Positions 8,618 through 17,726 of a DNA stretch of 64,000 nucleotides are shown in pieces (position 1 is the stretch's first letter; each line of letters begins with the position of its first letter). Below the pieces are notes generated by a model. It was not told where the DNA came from. It made no database searches and saw only the letters and a program-made list of their open reading frames with translations. Both the position numbers and the translations under genes were made by a program. The stretch comes from Candidatus Aquidulcis sp. (GTDB lineage: Bacteria; Chloroflexota; Anaerolineae; Anaerolineales; UBA4823), in assembly GCA_020723385.1 (NCBI GenBank), contig DYIZ01000002.1:36164-100163 (forward strand), read 5' to 3'.

Positions 8618-9625
8618 TCAAATCGCTTTCTGGTAAATCGTAAACTGCTTGACCGTGCGATAGCCCATGCTTTCGTAGAGTTTCGTCGCGCCGGAGATGT
8701 TTTGGGCATCCACACCCAGCGCGGCGTGATCCATGCCTCGCTCTTTGAGCGCCTGCAAGCTGAGAGCGATCAGCGCCTTCGCCAGGCCGCGCTTGCGCCA
8801 CGGGCGGCGCACGGAAATATTCTCGGTGTAGCCGCGCTTACGGTTGTACTCTTCATTTTCGGCTTTGTTGATAAAGCTCTGCACCATCCCGGCCACCTGA
8901 TCCCCTTCCCAGGCGACGCGCCACAGACTGGGGTCGAAATCGGGGCCTTCGAGCATCTTTTGGAACTCCTCTTCCGGTTCCTCGATGTAGCCCCAATGAT
9001 CGCGAAATGCCTCATTGGAGGCATCCCAGATCGCGCGGTAATGCTCCGGCAGCACGGGGCGCACCTCCAGCCCATCGGGCAGCGGCAGGTCGGGGATGTT
9101 TTCCAGATCGGGACGCACCATGCTCAGGGCGTAACGAACAATCTGGTAACCGGCGCGCTGCATCAAGGCATGGCGGGCTTTTTCGGTCTCAGAAACTTCT
9201 TCGTTGGCAAGGTAGCGAGGCGCATCCGGCGATAACTCGCCGCTCCTCAATTGAGCCGCGGCGATCTCGCCCAAACGGGTCTCGATAAAATCAAGCAGGT
9301 TGCGCCCAATGCCTTTGCCGCGCCATTGGGGCTTGACGAACCCGAAGTGGAAGCCGAGCCAGTGGCCGTCGCCATCTATTTCCCACCAGCCGCGCGTGTA
9401 GCCGACTGTTTCGCCGTTGACTTCGGCGAACAGCATATCGCGCTGCGGGTCGCAGTGATGCAGGTGAGCGTATGTACGGGCCACGTCAGCGGGCGTATCG
9501 GCGCGTTCGAGCGCATCTGTCTCGTTGCAGGCCATGATGATTTTCCAGATTTCGAGATAATCGGTCTCGCCCTGAAAGCTGCGGAAGCGCAGGCCGGGCA
9601 GAGGGGTAGGGAGAGTTGTAGTCAT
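8618..9625 (-). CDS. tandem-GNAT acetyltransferase
   Basis: 335 residues with two GNAT domains, like mycothiol synthase or Eis-type enzymes that move acetyl groups from acetyl-CoA to amines. Acetyl-CoA loops: VKPQWRGKGIGRNLL near residue 97 and VRRPWRKRGLAKALIALSL near 273; the second is followed by NISGATKLYESMGY. It shares the PLPDGLEVRPVLPEHYRAIW pattern with the protein at 13720-14688, so the two are paralogues. Last gene of a ten-gene minus-strand run that starts at 17698. GAGG precedes the ATG. Substrate unknown. Confidence 0.87.
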   Translation of the reverse strand: MTTTLPTPLPGLRFRSFQGETDYLEIWKIIMACNETDALERADTPADVARTYAHLHHCDPQRDMLFAEVNGETVGYTRGWWEIDGDGHWLGFHFGFVKPQWRGKGIGRNLLDFIETRLGEIAAAQLRSGELSPDAPRYLANEEVSETEKARHALMQRAGYQIVRYALSMVRPDLENIPDLPLPDGLEVRPVLPEHYRAIWDASNEAFRDHWGYIEEPEEEFQKMLEGPDFDPSLWRVAWEGDQVAGMVQSFINKAENEEYNRKRGYTENISVRRPWRKRGLAKALIALSLQALKERGMDHAALGVDAQNISGATKLYESMGYRTVKQFTIYQKAI

Positions 9626-9678
9626 AGAGTCCTCGTCTTATGGATTTCGGTTGGCGCGCCAAACTGACGCTTTGGTTC

Positions 9679-9759
9679 ACACAAAGGATACAAAGGGTTC
9701 CACGAAGGACACAAAATATAAAAGCGCCCTTCGTGATCCCCTTTGCGACCTTTGTGTTT
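9679..9759. repeat. imperfect inverted repeat, cacaaagg/cctttgtg type
   Basis: Arms of about 31 bases: acacaaaggatacaaaggg... on the left and the reverse complement of acacaaaggtcgcaaaggg... on the right. It fills most of the 146-base gap between two GNAT genes. Confidence 0.7.
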
Positions 9760-9771
9760 AAAGGATTAACA

Positions 9772-10281
9772 TCAAACCGACTCGAATGCTTTGGGGTAGA
9801 TCACATTTCCAGTCACGCCGGCCAGCGCGCCGGGGACAAGCTCCAGCGCCATCCAGGCCTCGCCGCAATCCCCAAAGGGGCACTTCAGCCCCTGGGCGAG
9901 ACCGGCTGAAAAGCCGAAACGCGGGTAATAATGGATGTGACCGAGCACGATCACAATGGCGTGCCCCTGCTCCCGGCACGCATCCAGCCCGGCGCGGACG
10001 AGCGCCGAGCCGATGCCGCGCTTTTGGAAATCAGGGTGTACCGCCATCGGGGCCAGCGACATCGCCGGGAGGCTGCCCCCTTCGGTTTCAATCGTGATCG
10101 GGCTGAGAAGGATGTGCCCCACCACGCGGCCATCTTCATCGGCCACCAGCGAGATCGCGCCGGGAGAGCGGCGAATCGCATCTACAAGCTGAGGCTCAGC
10201 ATCGCTCCCATCGAAAGCTAGGCGGTTGATTTCGTATACGCGGGCGTAATCCGCGGGGATTTCATTTCGTAGTGTCAGCAT
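9772..10281 (-). CDS. YhbS-like GNAT acetyltransferase
   Basis: 169 residues, a single GNAT domain. The acetyl-CoA loop is MAVHPDFQKRGIGSALVRAG, followed by GHIHYYPRFGFSAGL, a pattern typical of the YhbS-type (COG3153) acetyltransferases. GGAG lies about nine bases before the ATG. Its start is inside the last 20 bases of the MFS gene upstream, so the two are probably translated together. YhbS-like proteins have few proven substrates. Confidence 0.88.
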   Translation of the reverse strand: MLTLRNEIPADYARVYEINRLAFDGSDAEPQLVDAIRRSPGAISLVADEDGRVVGHILLSPITIETEGGSLPAMSLAPMAVHPDFQKRGIGSALVRAGLDACREQGHAIVIVLGHIHYYPRFGFSAGLAQGLKCPFGDCGEAWMALELVPGALAGVTGNVIYPKAFESV

Positions 10282-11602
10282 TGATTTCTTCTCCGTTGTC
10301 CACTTTCTTCTCGATTTTGAACTTCAGCCAGGCCGGGATGACGGCGATCAGCGAAACCCAGGCGGTGATGGCGAACGGGAACCACGGGCCGATCTTGTCC
10401 CACAGGAATGCGCCGATCATCGGGGCCGGAAGGGATACCAAACCCAGGGAAGTGTTGAACAGCCCGAAGGCTGTCCCGCGTACCTTCTTCGGCACCGCTT
10501 TGCTGATCAACGACTGGTAAGCGGGCATCATCAGCCCTACCCCCGTGCCGGCGATGGCCCAGGCCAGGCCAAACAACCAGACGTTGGAAATCGCCTGCCC
10601 CAGCCATTTCATCTCATGCTCCATTGCCCAGGCTGCGCCGGACAGCCAGATGCTGTTGGCGTTGATGAACATCTGCAATGCGACAAAGATCAGCACGAAA
10701 CCAGAGACGATCCCCACCCGCTCACCTTTCTTATCGGCCAGCCAGCCGCCGGGGATGACGGTCAACATGGTGAACAACCCGAAAACGCTGTTGAGCAGGC
10801 CGATCTGACCCAACGTCAGATGGGCGATGTCTTCCTGGTAGATGGGCATGAAGTTGAACGACAACGCAAACGAGATATCGCGCACCCCGTCGGTGATGAG
10901 GATCCAGGTCACCACGCCGCCGGCGAAGAGCAGCCCAAACATCGTGCCCAGGTTATCGAGCAGCCCGCGCACCGACAGCTTTTTGGATGCGCCTTCTTCC
11001 TCGGTTTGAGATGCCTGGCGGGCCATGGCCACGCGCATCAGAGTCGCCACCCCATAGAACGCGGCAGCCACGAGCAGCATCACCCTGAAGCCAAATTTCT
11101 CGGCCAAAACGCCGCCCAGCACCGGCCCGGCCACGCTGACGATCTGGAACAACGCCTGGCTGATGCCGAAGACGCGCGCCCGGTTGTGATCGTCGGAGTG
11201 TTCGGCGATGAAGGCGTCGAAGCTGGCCCCCACCAGCGCTCCGCTGACCGAGCCGAAGGCCATCGTCACCAGCACCCATTCCCAGGATGGGGCCAGTATC
11301 AAGGCCACATATCCGCACAGCCCGGCCACGCTGCCGAAGGCAATCGCCCGCAGGCGGCCCAGCGTATCGGACACCCACCCCCCGAGGATTTGCAGCGACA
11401 GCGGGATGATTTGCGACAGCGTGAAGAACAGTCCGATCTCGGTCACGTTCGCCCCCAGGCGTTCCAGGTAAAGCGGCATCAGCCCGCCATACATGTTCCC
11501 GCCGATGTTGGCGAGGATCATCGCCAGCATGAAGAGCAGCAACAGAGGCGTGAGCAGGGGAGCTTTCTTGGGTGGAACCGCTGATTGATGAACTGTGCTC
11601 AT
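10262..11602 (-). CDS. MFS transporter (paralogue of 15519-16763)
   Basis: 446 residues, about 12 membrane helices, a probable proton-driven exporter in the inner membrane. The MFS motif A between helices 2 and 3 reads GGWVSDTLGRLRAI. Near the C-terminus PAYQSLISKAVPKKVRGTAF matches the PAYDSLISKVVPEDRRG region of the second MFS protein in this run, which marks a duplication. The ATG has AAGG upstream and lies 12 bases after the preceding stop. Being sandwiched among GNAT genes suggests a drug-efflux role, but no substrate can be read from sequence. Confidence 0.88.
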   Translation of the reverse strand: MSTVHQSAVPPKKAPLLTPLLLLFMLAMILANIGGNMYGGLMPLYLERLGANVTEIGLFFTLSQIIPLSLQILGGWVSDTLGRLRAIAFGSVAGLCGYVALILAPSWEWVLVTMAFGSVSGALVGASFDAFIAEHSDDHNRARVFGISQALFQIVSVAGPVLGGVLAEKFGFRVMLLVAAAFYGVATLMRVAMARQASQTEEEGASKKLSVRGLLDNLGTMFGLLFAGGVVTWILITDGVRDISFALSFNFMPIYQEDIAHLTLGQIGLLNSVFGLFTMLTVIPGGWLADKKGERVGIVSGFVLIFVALQMFINANSIWLSGAAWAMEHEMKWLGQAISNVWLFGLAWAIAGTGVGLMMPAYQSLISKAVPKKVRGTAFGLFNTSLGLVSLPAPMIGAFLWDKIGPWFPFAITAWVSLIAVIPAWLKFKIEKKVDNGEEINADTTK

Positions 11603-11614
11603 TGAATTACCTTG

Positions 11615-12253
11615 CTACCTTTTGTGTTCCTGGATATGGGCGTGAATCCGTTCATTGGCAGTCCGAAAACTTGTCAGGCTTTCTTTCCAGGGTGTATCAC
11701 TTCCAAAAGTCAACCCATCCAGAAAGGCAATCACATCTTCGAGCTTGCCTTCGATCAGATTCACACCTACCGGGCGGGTAGGGATGTCGGGCAATCCTCG
11801 ATACGAATAATGGAATTCGTGGATCAATCGGTCAATGGCAAACATCCTGGCCGATGGAGATGCAGCTTGCCCGTAAGTTTGGATGAACGCCCGAAAAACA
11901 TCCACTGCACCGCCAGGGTTGAGTTGCTGGCGTTTGAAGCTGAGGTGATATTCGCCCCAGGTAATCTGCCAGCCGCAAACGGGGCAGGTGAGCAGCACAT
12001 CGCGGGGATCTCCTTTGCGGCAAGGCCGCTCGATAAACGTGACGATGCCTTGCCGGTCGCAGCGAGCGCAGTGGACACAGCCATGCTGGGCATCGTACAC
12101 TTTCAGGATGTCGCTGCAACGCTGGAGCAGGATAGAGCCTACTTCGTCGAGCAGTTCTTCGTCCAACAGGCCCTGGGCGTCGGACTCGTACAAGCGGCGC
12201 AGCTTCCACTTGGGAACACGCCGCCCCCATTCGATAACGTCTCGACCGGTCAT
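11615..12253 (-). CDS. hypothetical zinc-binding protein in the GNAT operon
   Basis: 212 residues, not recognised. The middle (about residues 59-95) has CVHCARC and, some 30 residues later, CPVCGW, which looks like a zinc ribbon or treble clef. The C-terminal half is predicted helical, with a His-rich stretch (DRLIHEFHYSYRG). Its ATG shares ATGA with the stop of the upstream GNAT, a sign of tight coupling. It has no membrane segments. It could be a specificity or regulatory partner of the neighbouring acetyltransferases, but that is only inferred from position. Confidence 0.75.
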   Translation of the reverse strand: MTGRDVIEWGRRVPKWKLRRLYESDAQGLLDEELLDEVGSILLQRCSDILKVYDAQHGCVHCARCDRQGIVTFIERPCRKGDPRDVLLTCPVCGWQITWGEYHLSFKRQQLNPGGAVDVFRAFIQTYGQAASPSARMFAIDRLIHEFHYSYRGLPDIPTRPVGVNLIEGKLEDVIAFLDGLTFGSDTPWKESLTSFRTANERIHAHIQEHKR

Positions 12254-12753
12254 GGCGCAGCTTTTTGGGAGTTATCGAACCACTGCACGGGGCCTTTCCA
12301 GCGGGCGTCGTCCAGAAAGGTTTCATGGTACTCGCCGTGCGTGTATCTGTCAATCACCCGCCGCCAGAAGTGGTGCGAGGGCGGGTTGCCATGCTCTTCC
12401 TGCACCTCCCACTTGCCGGGGAAGCGGTCGAAAATGGCGCAGGCTGCCCACCCGCCCACCCCCATACGGCGATATTTGCGCATGACGAAAAATTCGCTGA
12501 TGGATTGCTCGTTGCCAGGCAGGAAAGCGTGCCGGCTGACCAGTACGAACCCGGCCAGTTTGCCATCCACCCGGATGAAGAATGGATAGCGTCCGGCTTC
12601 CGTCCAGTAGTTGTCGAGATAGGGGTAGCCGAACACGCCATGCGCATTGATCTCCGCGCCGTCGTATTCCGAGAAGTCGTAGAGGTACAACTCCATCAAC
12701 CGTTGGAGCACGATTTTGTCATCGTAGGAGACGGGTTGAATTTCGATGTTCAT
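12250..12753 (-). CDS. GNAT-family acetyltransferase
   Basis: 167 residues. The acetyl-CoA loop is FVMRKYRRMGVGGWAACAIF, preceded by the strand GFVLVSR. It resembles the COG5628-type predicted acetyltransferases, which have a short aromatic-rich C-terminus. It ends in a four-base overlap with the hypothetical zinc protein and begins three bases after the stop of the next GNAT. Function beyond acyl transfer is unknown. Confidence 0.85.
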   Translation of the reverse strand: MNIEIQPVSYDDKIVLQRLMELYLYDFSEYDGAEINAHGVFGYPYLDNYWTEAGRYPFFIRVDGKLAGFVLVSRHAFLPGNEQSISEFFVMRKYRRMGVGGWAACAIFDRFPGKWEVQEEHGNPPSHHFWRRVIDRYTHGEYHETFLDDARWKGPVQWFDNSQKAAP

Positions 12754-12756
12754 GGC

Positions 12757-13704
12757 TTATTCGAGCACCTTTTCCATCAAGAAAGTTCCCGGCATCTGGA
12801 CATAACCCAGCTTGCGGTCAATGGCGATCATCGGCAGGTTTTTCATGTTGTGATGGGTGTGGACTTTTTGAACCTTCAATACCTCCCGTGCATAGCGCAG
12901 CGCCGTCACCTTCACCGCCTGTCCCAACTTGCGCCCGCGGTAGCGCACATCCACCCCAGTGAACAGGTTATAGGCGTAATCGTTGCCCTCCAGCCGGGTG
13001 ATGGCGCTCATCGCAGCCCAGTCGCCGGTGGCGGTATCAATGACTACCATCTGCCCGCCAGGTTTATACCAAGCCGTCTGGCACACGCTTTTCTGGAAAT
13101 CCTCGAACGAGACCCAGGGATGTTCACCCTCCGCGCCGGGCGTGGTGATACATACCGAGTCGTTCAGGAAATACAGCTTGCGCTGGGCATCTTCCGTATT
13201 CCCCAAAGCCTCCATCGAGGTGAACTGGAAACCCTCGCTCTCCAGGCTGGCAATGATCGCGTCATAAGGCCGGTCGTCAAAAGCGTCCAGGTCCAATGCC
13301 ATCGCGAAATGATGCCTCAGCTCGGTGAAACCGCGCCGTTCAGCAAAAGCCCGGCATTCCGGGCTGGTGTCCCAAACGCTGACGCGCAGCTTTTTCGCCT
13401 GCGCGGCGGTGGCAGCCTGGGTCATAGCCTCGTACAACTGGCGGCCTATCCCTTGCCCGCGTTGCTCTGGCCTGACGAACAGATAAACGGACATCCGCTC
13501 TGGCTCCACTTTGTTGCGCATGGCCCAATAGAATCCCCCCTGCTCATCTTCAGCCACTTTCGCGATGATGCGCTGGCGGTATTTCTCGTATTCTTCCTTG
13601 AGACCAGGTTCAGTGGTTGGCTCATCCTCCAGGCTGGAGAACCAGGCGGCGAGTTCGCCAAAATCTCGTTCCGGCTCGGCCGGGCGTAAATGGATTGTTT
13701 TCAT
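12757..13704 (-). CDS. tandem-GNAT acetyltransferase
   Basis: 315 residues with two GNAT folds. The first loop is VRPEQRGQGIGRQLYEAM (about residue 77) and the second VDVRYRGRKLGQAVKVTAL (about residue 257), the latter followed by NLPMIAIDRKLGY. The second domain looks most complete and probably carries catalysis, while the first may shape the substrate site, as in other double-GNAT enzymes. AAGGT lies six bases before the ATG. The gap to the next gene upstream is 15 bases. Confidence 0.86.
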   Translation of the reverse strand: MKTIHLRPAEPERDFGELAAWFSSLEDEPTTEPGLKEEYEKYRQRIIAKVAEDEQGGFYWAMRNKVEPERMSVYLFVRPEQRGQGIGRQLYEAMTQAATAAQAKKLRVSVWDTSPECRAFAERRGFTELRHHFAMALDLDAFDDRPYDAIIASLESEGFQFTSMEALGNTEDAQRKLYFLNDSVCITTPGAEGEHPWVSFEDFQKSVCQTAWYKPGGQMVVIDTATGDWAAMSAITRLEGNDYAYNLFTGVDVRYRGRKLGQAVKVTALRYAREVLKVQKVHTHHNMKNLPMIAIDRKLGYVQMPGTFLMEKVLE

Positions 13705-13719
13705 AGGTTTACCTTGATT

Positions 13720-14688
13720 TCAATCTGGCATCAGTTTTTCATACACAGTGTCGCGTTTGACTTCCTGGAATCCGCAGCTAACGTAAAGCTTATAGTTATT
13801 CAACTTTTCACCGTTGCATACCATCGCCGATTCCGTCATGCCAACCGCGCGCTGGGCTTTCAGGCTGCGGGCGATCAGGGCTTTGGCCACCCCGCGCCGC
13901 TGCCAGGCCGGCGTGGTGCTGATCCCTTCGGTGTACCCGCGCCGGATGCCAAGCTGTTTGTTTTCGGCGTGGTTGATATAAGTCATCACGCTGCCCGCCA
14001 CCTTCCCGGCGCTGACTTCCCAGGCCACCTGCCACAGCTCAGGCTGGAAGTTCGGATCGTTCTTGAAATCGTCCGGCATCTCGCCGGTGGGCGGGGGGCC
14101 GCCTTCCGGCACGTAGGCTTCCTCCATCGCGTGCCAGATGGCAGGGAAGTGTTCGGGCAGCGCCGGGCGCAGCTCAAGCCCCTCGGGCAGCGGCGTGTCG
14201 GGGATGTCATCCAGGCTGGGGCGGACCATCAGCGCCCAGCTTTCTTTGATGCCGTAGCCGGCCCGCCGCATCAGCGCGTGCAGCCCGATCTGGTACTGCG
14301 TGGCATTGATATGCCAGAAATTGGGGGCCGTGGTGGGATGTTCTCCGGCTACTGCCTGGGCGCACGTCTCCAGCCAGGCCAGCAAAGCCCAGCCGATGCC
14401 TTTGCGCCGCCACCCTGGGAGGATATAGCCGGTCAGCCCATAAGTGCGGCGGGAGTCCTCATCCCACCAGCGCACGCGCCCAAAGCCGACCGCCTGCCCA
14501 TCTACCTCGGCGATGATCAGGTCGCGGAACAGGTCAAAGCGGGGCGTTGCCCTCAGGTTTTTCGCCAGGTCGGCTGCGGAGACGGTCGCCGGTAGATTGT
14601 CTGCATTTTGGCTGGCGGTGAGGATGTCGGCGAGACGGGGGTAATCGTCGTCGCTGTGGAAAGGACGCAAAGTCAGTTTGTCAGGCAT
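13720..14688 (-). CDS. tandem-GNAT acetyltransferase (paralogue of 8618-9625)
   Basis: 322 residues, two GNAT domains. Loops are LPGWRRKGIGWALLAWLE and TTPAWQRRGVAKALIARSL. The linker DIPDTPLPEGLELRPALPEH matches the equivalent stretch of the protein at 8618-9625, and both second domains share YTEx-IS and the AKALIA helix, so they arose by duplication. GGAG precedes the ATG. Ten bases separate it from the GNAT upstream. Confidence 0.87.
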   Translation of the reverse strand: MPDKLTLRPFHSDDDYPRLADILTASQNADNLPATVSAADLAKNLRATPRFDLFRDLIIAEVDGQAVGFGRVRWWDEDSRRTYGLTGYILPGWRRKGIGWALLAWLETCAQAVAGEHPTTAPNFWHINATQYQIGLHALMRRAGYGIKESWALMVRPSLDDIPDTPLPEGLELRPALPEHFPAIWHAMEEAYVPEGGPPPTGEMPDDFKNDPNFQPELWQVAWEVSAGKVAGSVMTYINHAENKQLGIRRGYTEGISTTPAWQRRGVAKALIARSLKAQRAVGMTESAMVCNGEKLNNYKLYVSCGFQEVKRDTVYEKLMPD

Positions 14689-14697
14689 TATTGGCTC

Positions 14698-15495
14698 CTA
14701 TTCTTCATCTGGTTCCCAAATGTACCAATCCAGGCCGCCCAGCTCCTCGAAACCCAATTTTTGGCAAATCGGGGCGGAGGAGGTGCGCACGGCCTGGATG
14801 ACGGCGGCGCGTGCGCCATCCCGATAGGCATCGGCCAGGCGGCGGGCGACCAGGCCGGTGTACACCCCCTGGCCGCGCGCCCGTTCGAGCGTGGCGGCGC
14901 AGTACAGCTCGACGATGGGCTGGTTGGGGAAATTGATCAAGCTGGCATACGCCACCGGGTCGGGATCGTCGGGCAGATAGGCCAGGTAGGCGCGCCGCCG
15001 CAGCGGGCTGGGACCGAGCGCCAGCGCTTCGACGGTGGCGCGTGCGCCCTCGGGGGTGAAGCCGATCGCCTCGGAGAGCAGGGGAACGGCAATCTCCAGG
15101 TCGTCCACGCTGACCTCGCGGATCGTGACGGCGGGGTTCACCGGGATGGGGACATCCAGCCGGGTATTTGCCATCCCCGCCAGTTCGAGGACTTTTTCCA
15201 TCCCCAGGCGGGATAACCGCTCCCCCAGATCAACCGGCGTGGTCAGCGGCCCCACGATCCAGCCAAATCCCTGCTTTCGATTGGTATACCGATCGTACAC
15301 ATGCCGGATAACGCCATCGGCGTTTTCGGTCGTCAGGCGCGCCACCCCCGTCAGGCTGACGAAAGCATCCGAACCGTTGATGCTGCGCCCCTGAATGCCG
15401 GGAATGTCGAGCCATTCGACACGCCCAGGCAGCTTGGGCAGCAAGAACATGCCGCTGTCAACGGCTTCGAGCAGATCGTTTTGTGAGATGGTCAT
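14698..15495 (-). CDS. GNAT-family acetyltransferase with divergent N-terminal half
   Basis: 265 residues. The C-terminal half is a GNAT domain: IREVSVDDLEIAVPLLSEA, VAYASLINF, then the loop LERARGQGVYTGLVARRLA and a final CQKLGFEELG. The N-terminal half (about 110 residues) lacks a readable acetyl-CoA loop but keeps a plausible GNAT-like pattern, so it may be a degenerate first domain. GAGGAAA precedes the ATG. Lies between the second MFS gene and the tandem GNAT. Confidence 0.83.
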   Translation of the reverse strand: MTISQNDLLEAVDSGMFLLPKLPGRVEWLDIPGIQGRSINGSDAFVSLTGVARLTTENADGVIRHVYDRYTNRKQGFGWIVGPLTTPVDLGERLSRLGMEKVLELAGMANTRLDVPIPVNPAVTIREVSVDDLEIAVPLLSEAIGFTPEGARATVEALALGPSPLRRRAYLAYLPDDPDPVAYASLINFPNQPIVELYCAATLERARGQGVYTGLVARRLADAYRDGARAAVIQAVRTSSAPICQKLGFEELGGLDWYIWEPDEE

Positions 15496-15518
15496 CGTTT
15501 TCCTCGTTTCCTACTTTC

Positions 15519-16763
15519 CTAAGCCAATATCTCTTTAGCCTCACTTTTCCCCGGCTGGCGGAATTTGAGCCAGGCGATGGGAACCGAGATTGCGCAGGCG
15601 GCCACTGTCACCCAGAAAGGCGCCTGGGGGTGGATGCGCTCCCACAACTGCGCGCCAATCCACGGCATGGGCAGTGACAGGATACCTAGCGAGGTGCCAA
15701 ACAGGCCATAGGCCAGGCCGCGCCGGTCTTCGGGCACAACTTTGGAGATCAGGGAGTCGTAGGCGGGCATCAGGCTGCCAACCCCAAACCCGAAGACGGC
15801 CATGGCGGCCGCGAAGACCAGAAAGCTTTCGGCCCGCAGCAGCAATAACATGCCCAGGGCTTCGATCAAGAAACCGCCAGCGATCACGGCGCGCTCGTTG
15901 AGTCTGTCGCTCAACCAGCCTGCCAGGAACGAAGCCAGGATGACGGCTACGCCCCAGGCGGAATTCACCAACCCGATTTGCTGGACGTTCAGCTTCCCGA
16001 TGTCGGACAGATAGATGGGGTACAACTGGCCGATCAGGTTGAATGCCGTATCCCCGATAGCATCGGTGACCCAAATCCAGGTCAGGACACCGCCCGCAAA
16101 AAGCAGGGTAAAAATGGCTGCAACCTGGGTTTTGAGTCCGGCCAGCGACGGCTTTTCGGCGTCTTTTTTGGGCGCAAAACGTTCGGCCGTTCCCATCCAA
16201 ACCCGCATCGCCGTGGCCAGCGCGTAAAAGACGAAAGCCACCAGCATCATTGGCCGGAAGCCGAACCGGAACGCCAGAAACCCTGCCAGCGCCGGGCCGA
16301 TGACGGTGACGGTCATGTAGATGCTCTTCGTCAGGCCGAAAACCCGCCCGCGCTCTGCCTCGGCAGACTGCTCGGCGATGTAGGCGCTGAAACTCGGCCC
16401 CACGACCGAGTTGGAGACATACTCGATGCACAACCCCAGCATGACCCATTCCCAGGAGGGCGACACGAAGAAGAGCAGGTACCCGAAGACGGAGATGGCG
16501 CTGCCCAGAGCGATGACGCGCAGCCGCCCAATGGTGTCGGACAGCCAGCCACCGAGGATTTGCAAGGCCATCGGGATGAGCGATGCCACAGTGAAAACCA
16601 GCCCCACCTGCCCGACGCTGGCTCCCAGGTCAACCAGGTAGAGCGACAGCATACTGTAAGCCATCTGCCCGGCGATGTTCGCCAGGATCATTGCCAGCAG
16701 GAACCAGCGCAGGTTGGCGTTGAGGATGGGGGTTTTCTTCGGTTTCGAAAGGTTATCGTTCAC
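15519..16763 (-). CDS. MFS transporter (paralogue of 10262-11602)
   Basis: About 414 residues with some 12 membrane helices. Motif A reads GGWLSDTIGRLRVIA. Several loops match the first MFS protein of this run. The chosen start is GTG 16763, which shares GTGA with the stop of the tandem GNAT upstream; GTGs at 16766 and 16778 are also in frame and none has a strong ribosome binding site. The two transporters sit at opposite ends of the same GNAT-rich run, consistent with duplication of a GNAT-MFS unit. Confidence 0.87.
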   Translation of the reverse strand: MNDNLSKPKKTPILNANLRWFLLAMILANIAGQMAYSMLSLYLVDLGASVGQVGLVFTVASLIPMALQILGGWLSDTIGRLRVIALGSAISVFGYLLFFVSPSWEWVMLGLCIEYVSNSVVGPSFSAYIAEQSAEAERGRVFGLTKSIYMTVTVIGPALAGFLAFRFGFRPMMLVAFVFYALATAMRVWMGTAERFAPKKDAEKPSLAGLKTQVAAIFTLLFAGGVLTWIWVTDAIGDTAFNLIGQLYPIYLSDIGKLNVQQIGLVNSAWGVAVILASFLAGWLSDRLNERAVIAGGFLIEALGMLLLLRAESFLVFAAAMAVFGFGVGSLMPAYDSLISKVVPEDRRGLAYGLFGTSLGILSLPMPWIGAQLWERIHPQAPFWVTVAACAISVPIAWLKFRQPGKSEAKEILA

Positions 16764-17698
16764 CACGCCCGCACCCACGGTTCGCTCAGCTCGTGATCAT
16801 TGCCCATCACCGATGTATAGAGGGCATTGGCAGCCGGACTGTAGCCGCCCACAAAGGCCAGAGTCGCGCCCAAGCGCTGCAAGCGGCGCAACCCGTCGAA
16901 CATCAGCGCTTTGCCCAGGCCGCGCCGCTGGTGGGCGGGAACGGTCGCCACTGGCTCGAAGTAGGCGCTGCGGGTGACATCGTCGAACCAGATGGTGCAG
17001 AAAGCGGCGATCGCGCCATCCGGGGCGACGGCGACGAGATCGAGATCGCGGCGGTACAGCGGGGCGGTCTGGATGTTGCGATACCAGGTGGGATCGTCGC
17101 GATTCTCGACAGCGATTTTGATATCCCCGTCGTGGAAACCCAGCCCGGAGGCGTAGCAGCGCTCGAGGAGTTCCAGCCCGTCCCCCAGGGGGCGGATGGT
17201 GTACCCCGGCGGGAGAGTCGCTTCCGGGATGGGGGCATCCAATCGGCGGCGGTGCTGGTGTTCGGCATCGCCTTGTTTCGTGTAACCGCGCCGGGCAAGA
17301 ATCTCCTGGAAACCGACATCCTTCCCAGGCGACCATACACACAAATTATGAGTCCCATCGGCCTCTGAAGCGAACAGGCGTTCCTCGGCCACTACAACCA
17401 TTTCTTCTTGAAGCTGGTTGGTCTGATAGGCTGGATGAATATTCAGGTGCGCTTCGCCTCGCCCGCCATCGGGCATGAGGAAGGCGGCCAGGTCACCATC
17501 CGCGGTCTCCCATAGAAAGGCTACCTCGTTCAGGGTGACGTTGGCGCAGTTGAGGCAGGTGTGCCAGCGGGCGTAGTCGAGGCGGGCGACGTGCCAGCTC
17601 GTTTCGCGGCAATCATTAGCGACGAAGACGCGGCGCAGGAATTCGCGCATTCGCCAGAAATCGTCTTCGGCTTGGTAGGGACGTGAAATGAGTTTCAT
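16760..17698 (-). CDS. tandem-GNAT acetyltransferase, first gene of the run
   Basis: 312 residues. The second domain is well formed: RRDLDLVAVAPDGAIAAFC, FEPVATVPAHQRRGLGKALM and a final YSPAANALYTSVMG. The first domain has no clear loop. It belongs to a local paralogue group with 33043, 47106 and 51474, all sharing a DLD-V-A-APDG-AFC strand pair. GAGG lies six bases before ATG. It diverges from the Nudix gene across only 28 bases, so its promoter must overlap that gene or be very compact. Confidence 0.86.
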   Translation of the reverse strand: MKLISRPYQAEDDFWRMREFLRRVFVANDCRETSWHVARLDYARWHTCLNCANVTLNEVAFLWETADGDLAAFLMPDGGRGEAHLNIHPAYQTNQLQEEMVVVAEERLFASEADGTHNLCVWSPGKDVGFQEILARRGYTKQGDAEHQHRRRLDAPIPEATLPPGYTIRPLGDGLELLERCYASGLGFHDGDIKIAVENRDDPTWYRNIQTAPLYRRDLDLVAVAPDGAIAAFCTIWFDDVTRSAYFEPVATVPAHQRRGLGKALMFDGLRRLQRLGATLAFVGGYSPAANALYTSVMGNDHELSEPWVRAW

Positions 17699-17726
17699 AA
17701 ATGACCTCGTGTGATATGATTTCGGA

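Noticed and set aside
12265..13689. 474-residue plus-strand ORF
   Set aside because: Antisense to two GNAT genes that have good start sites and family motifs.
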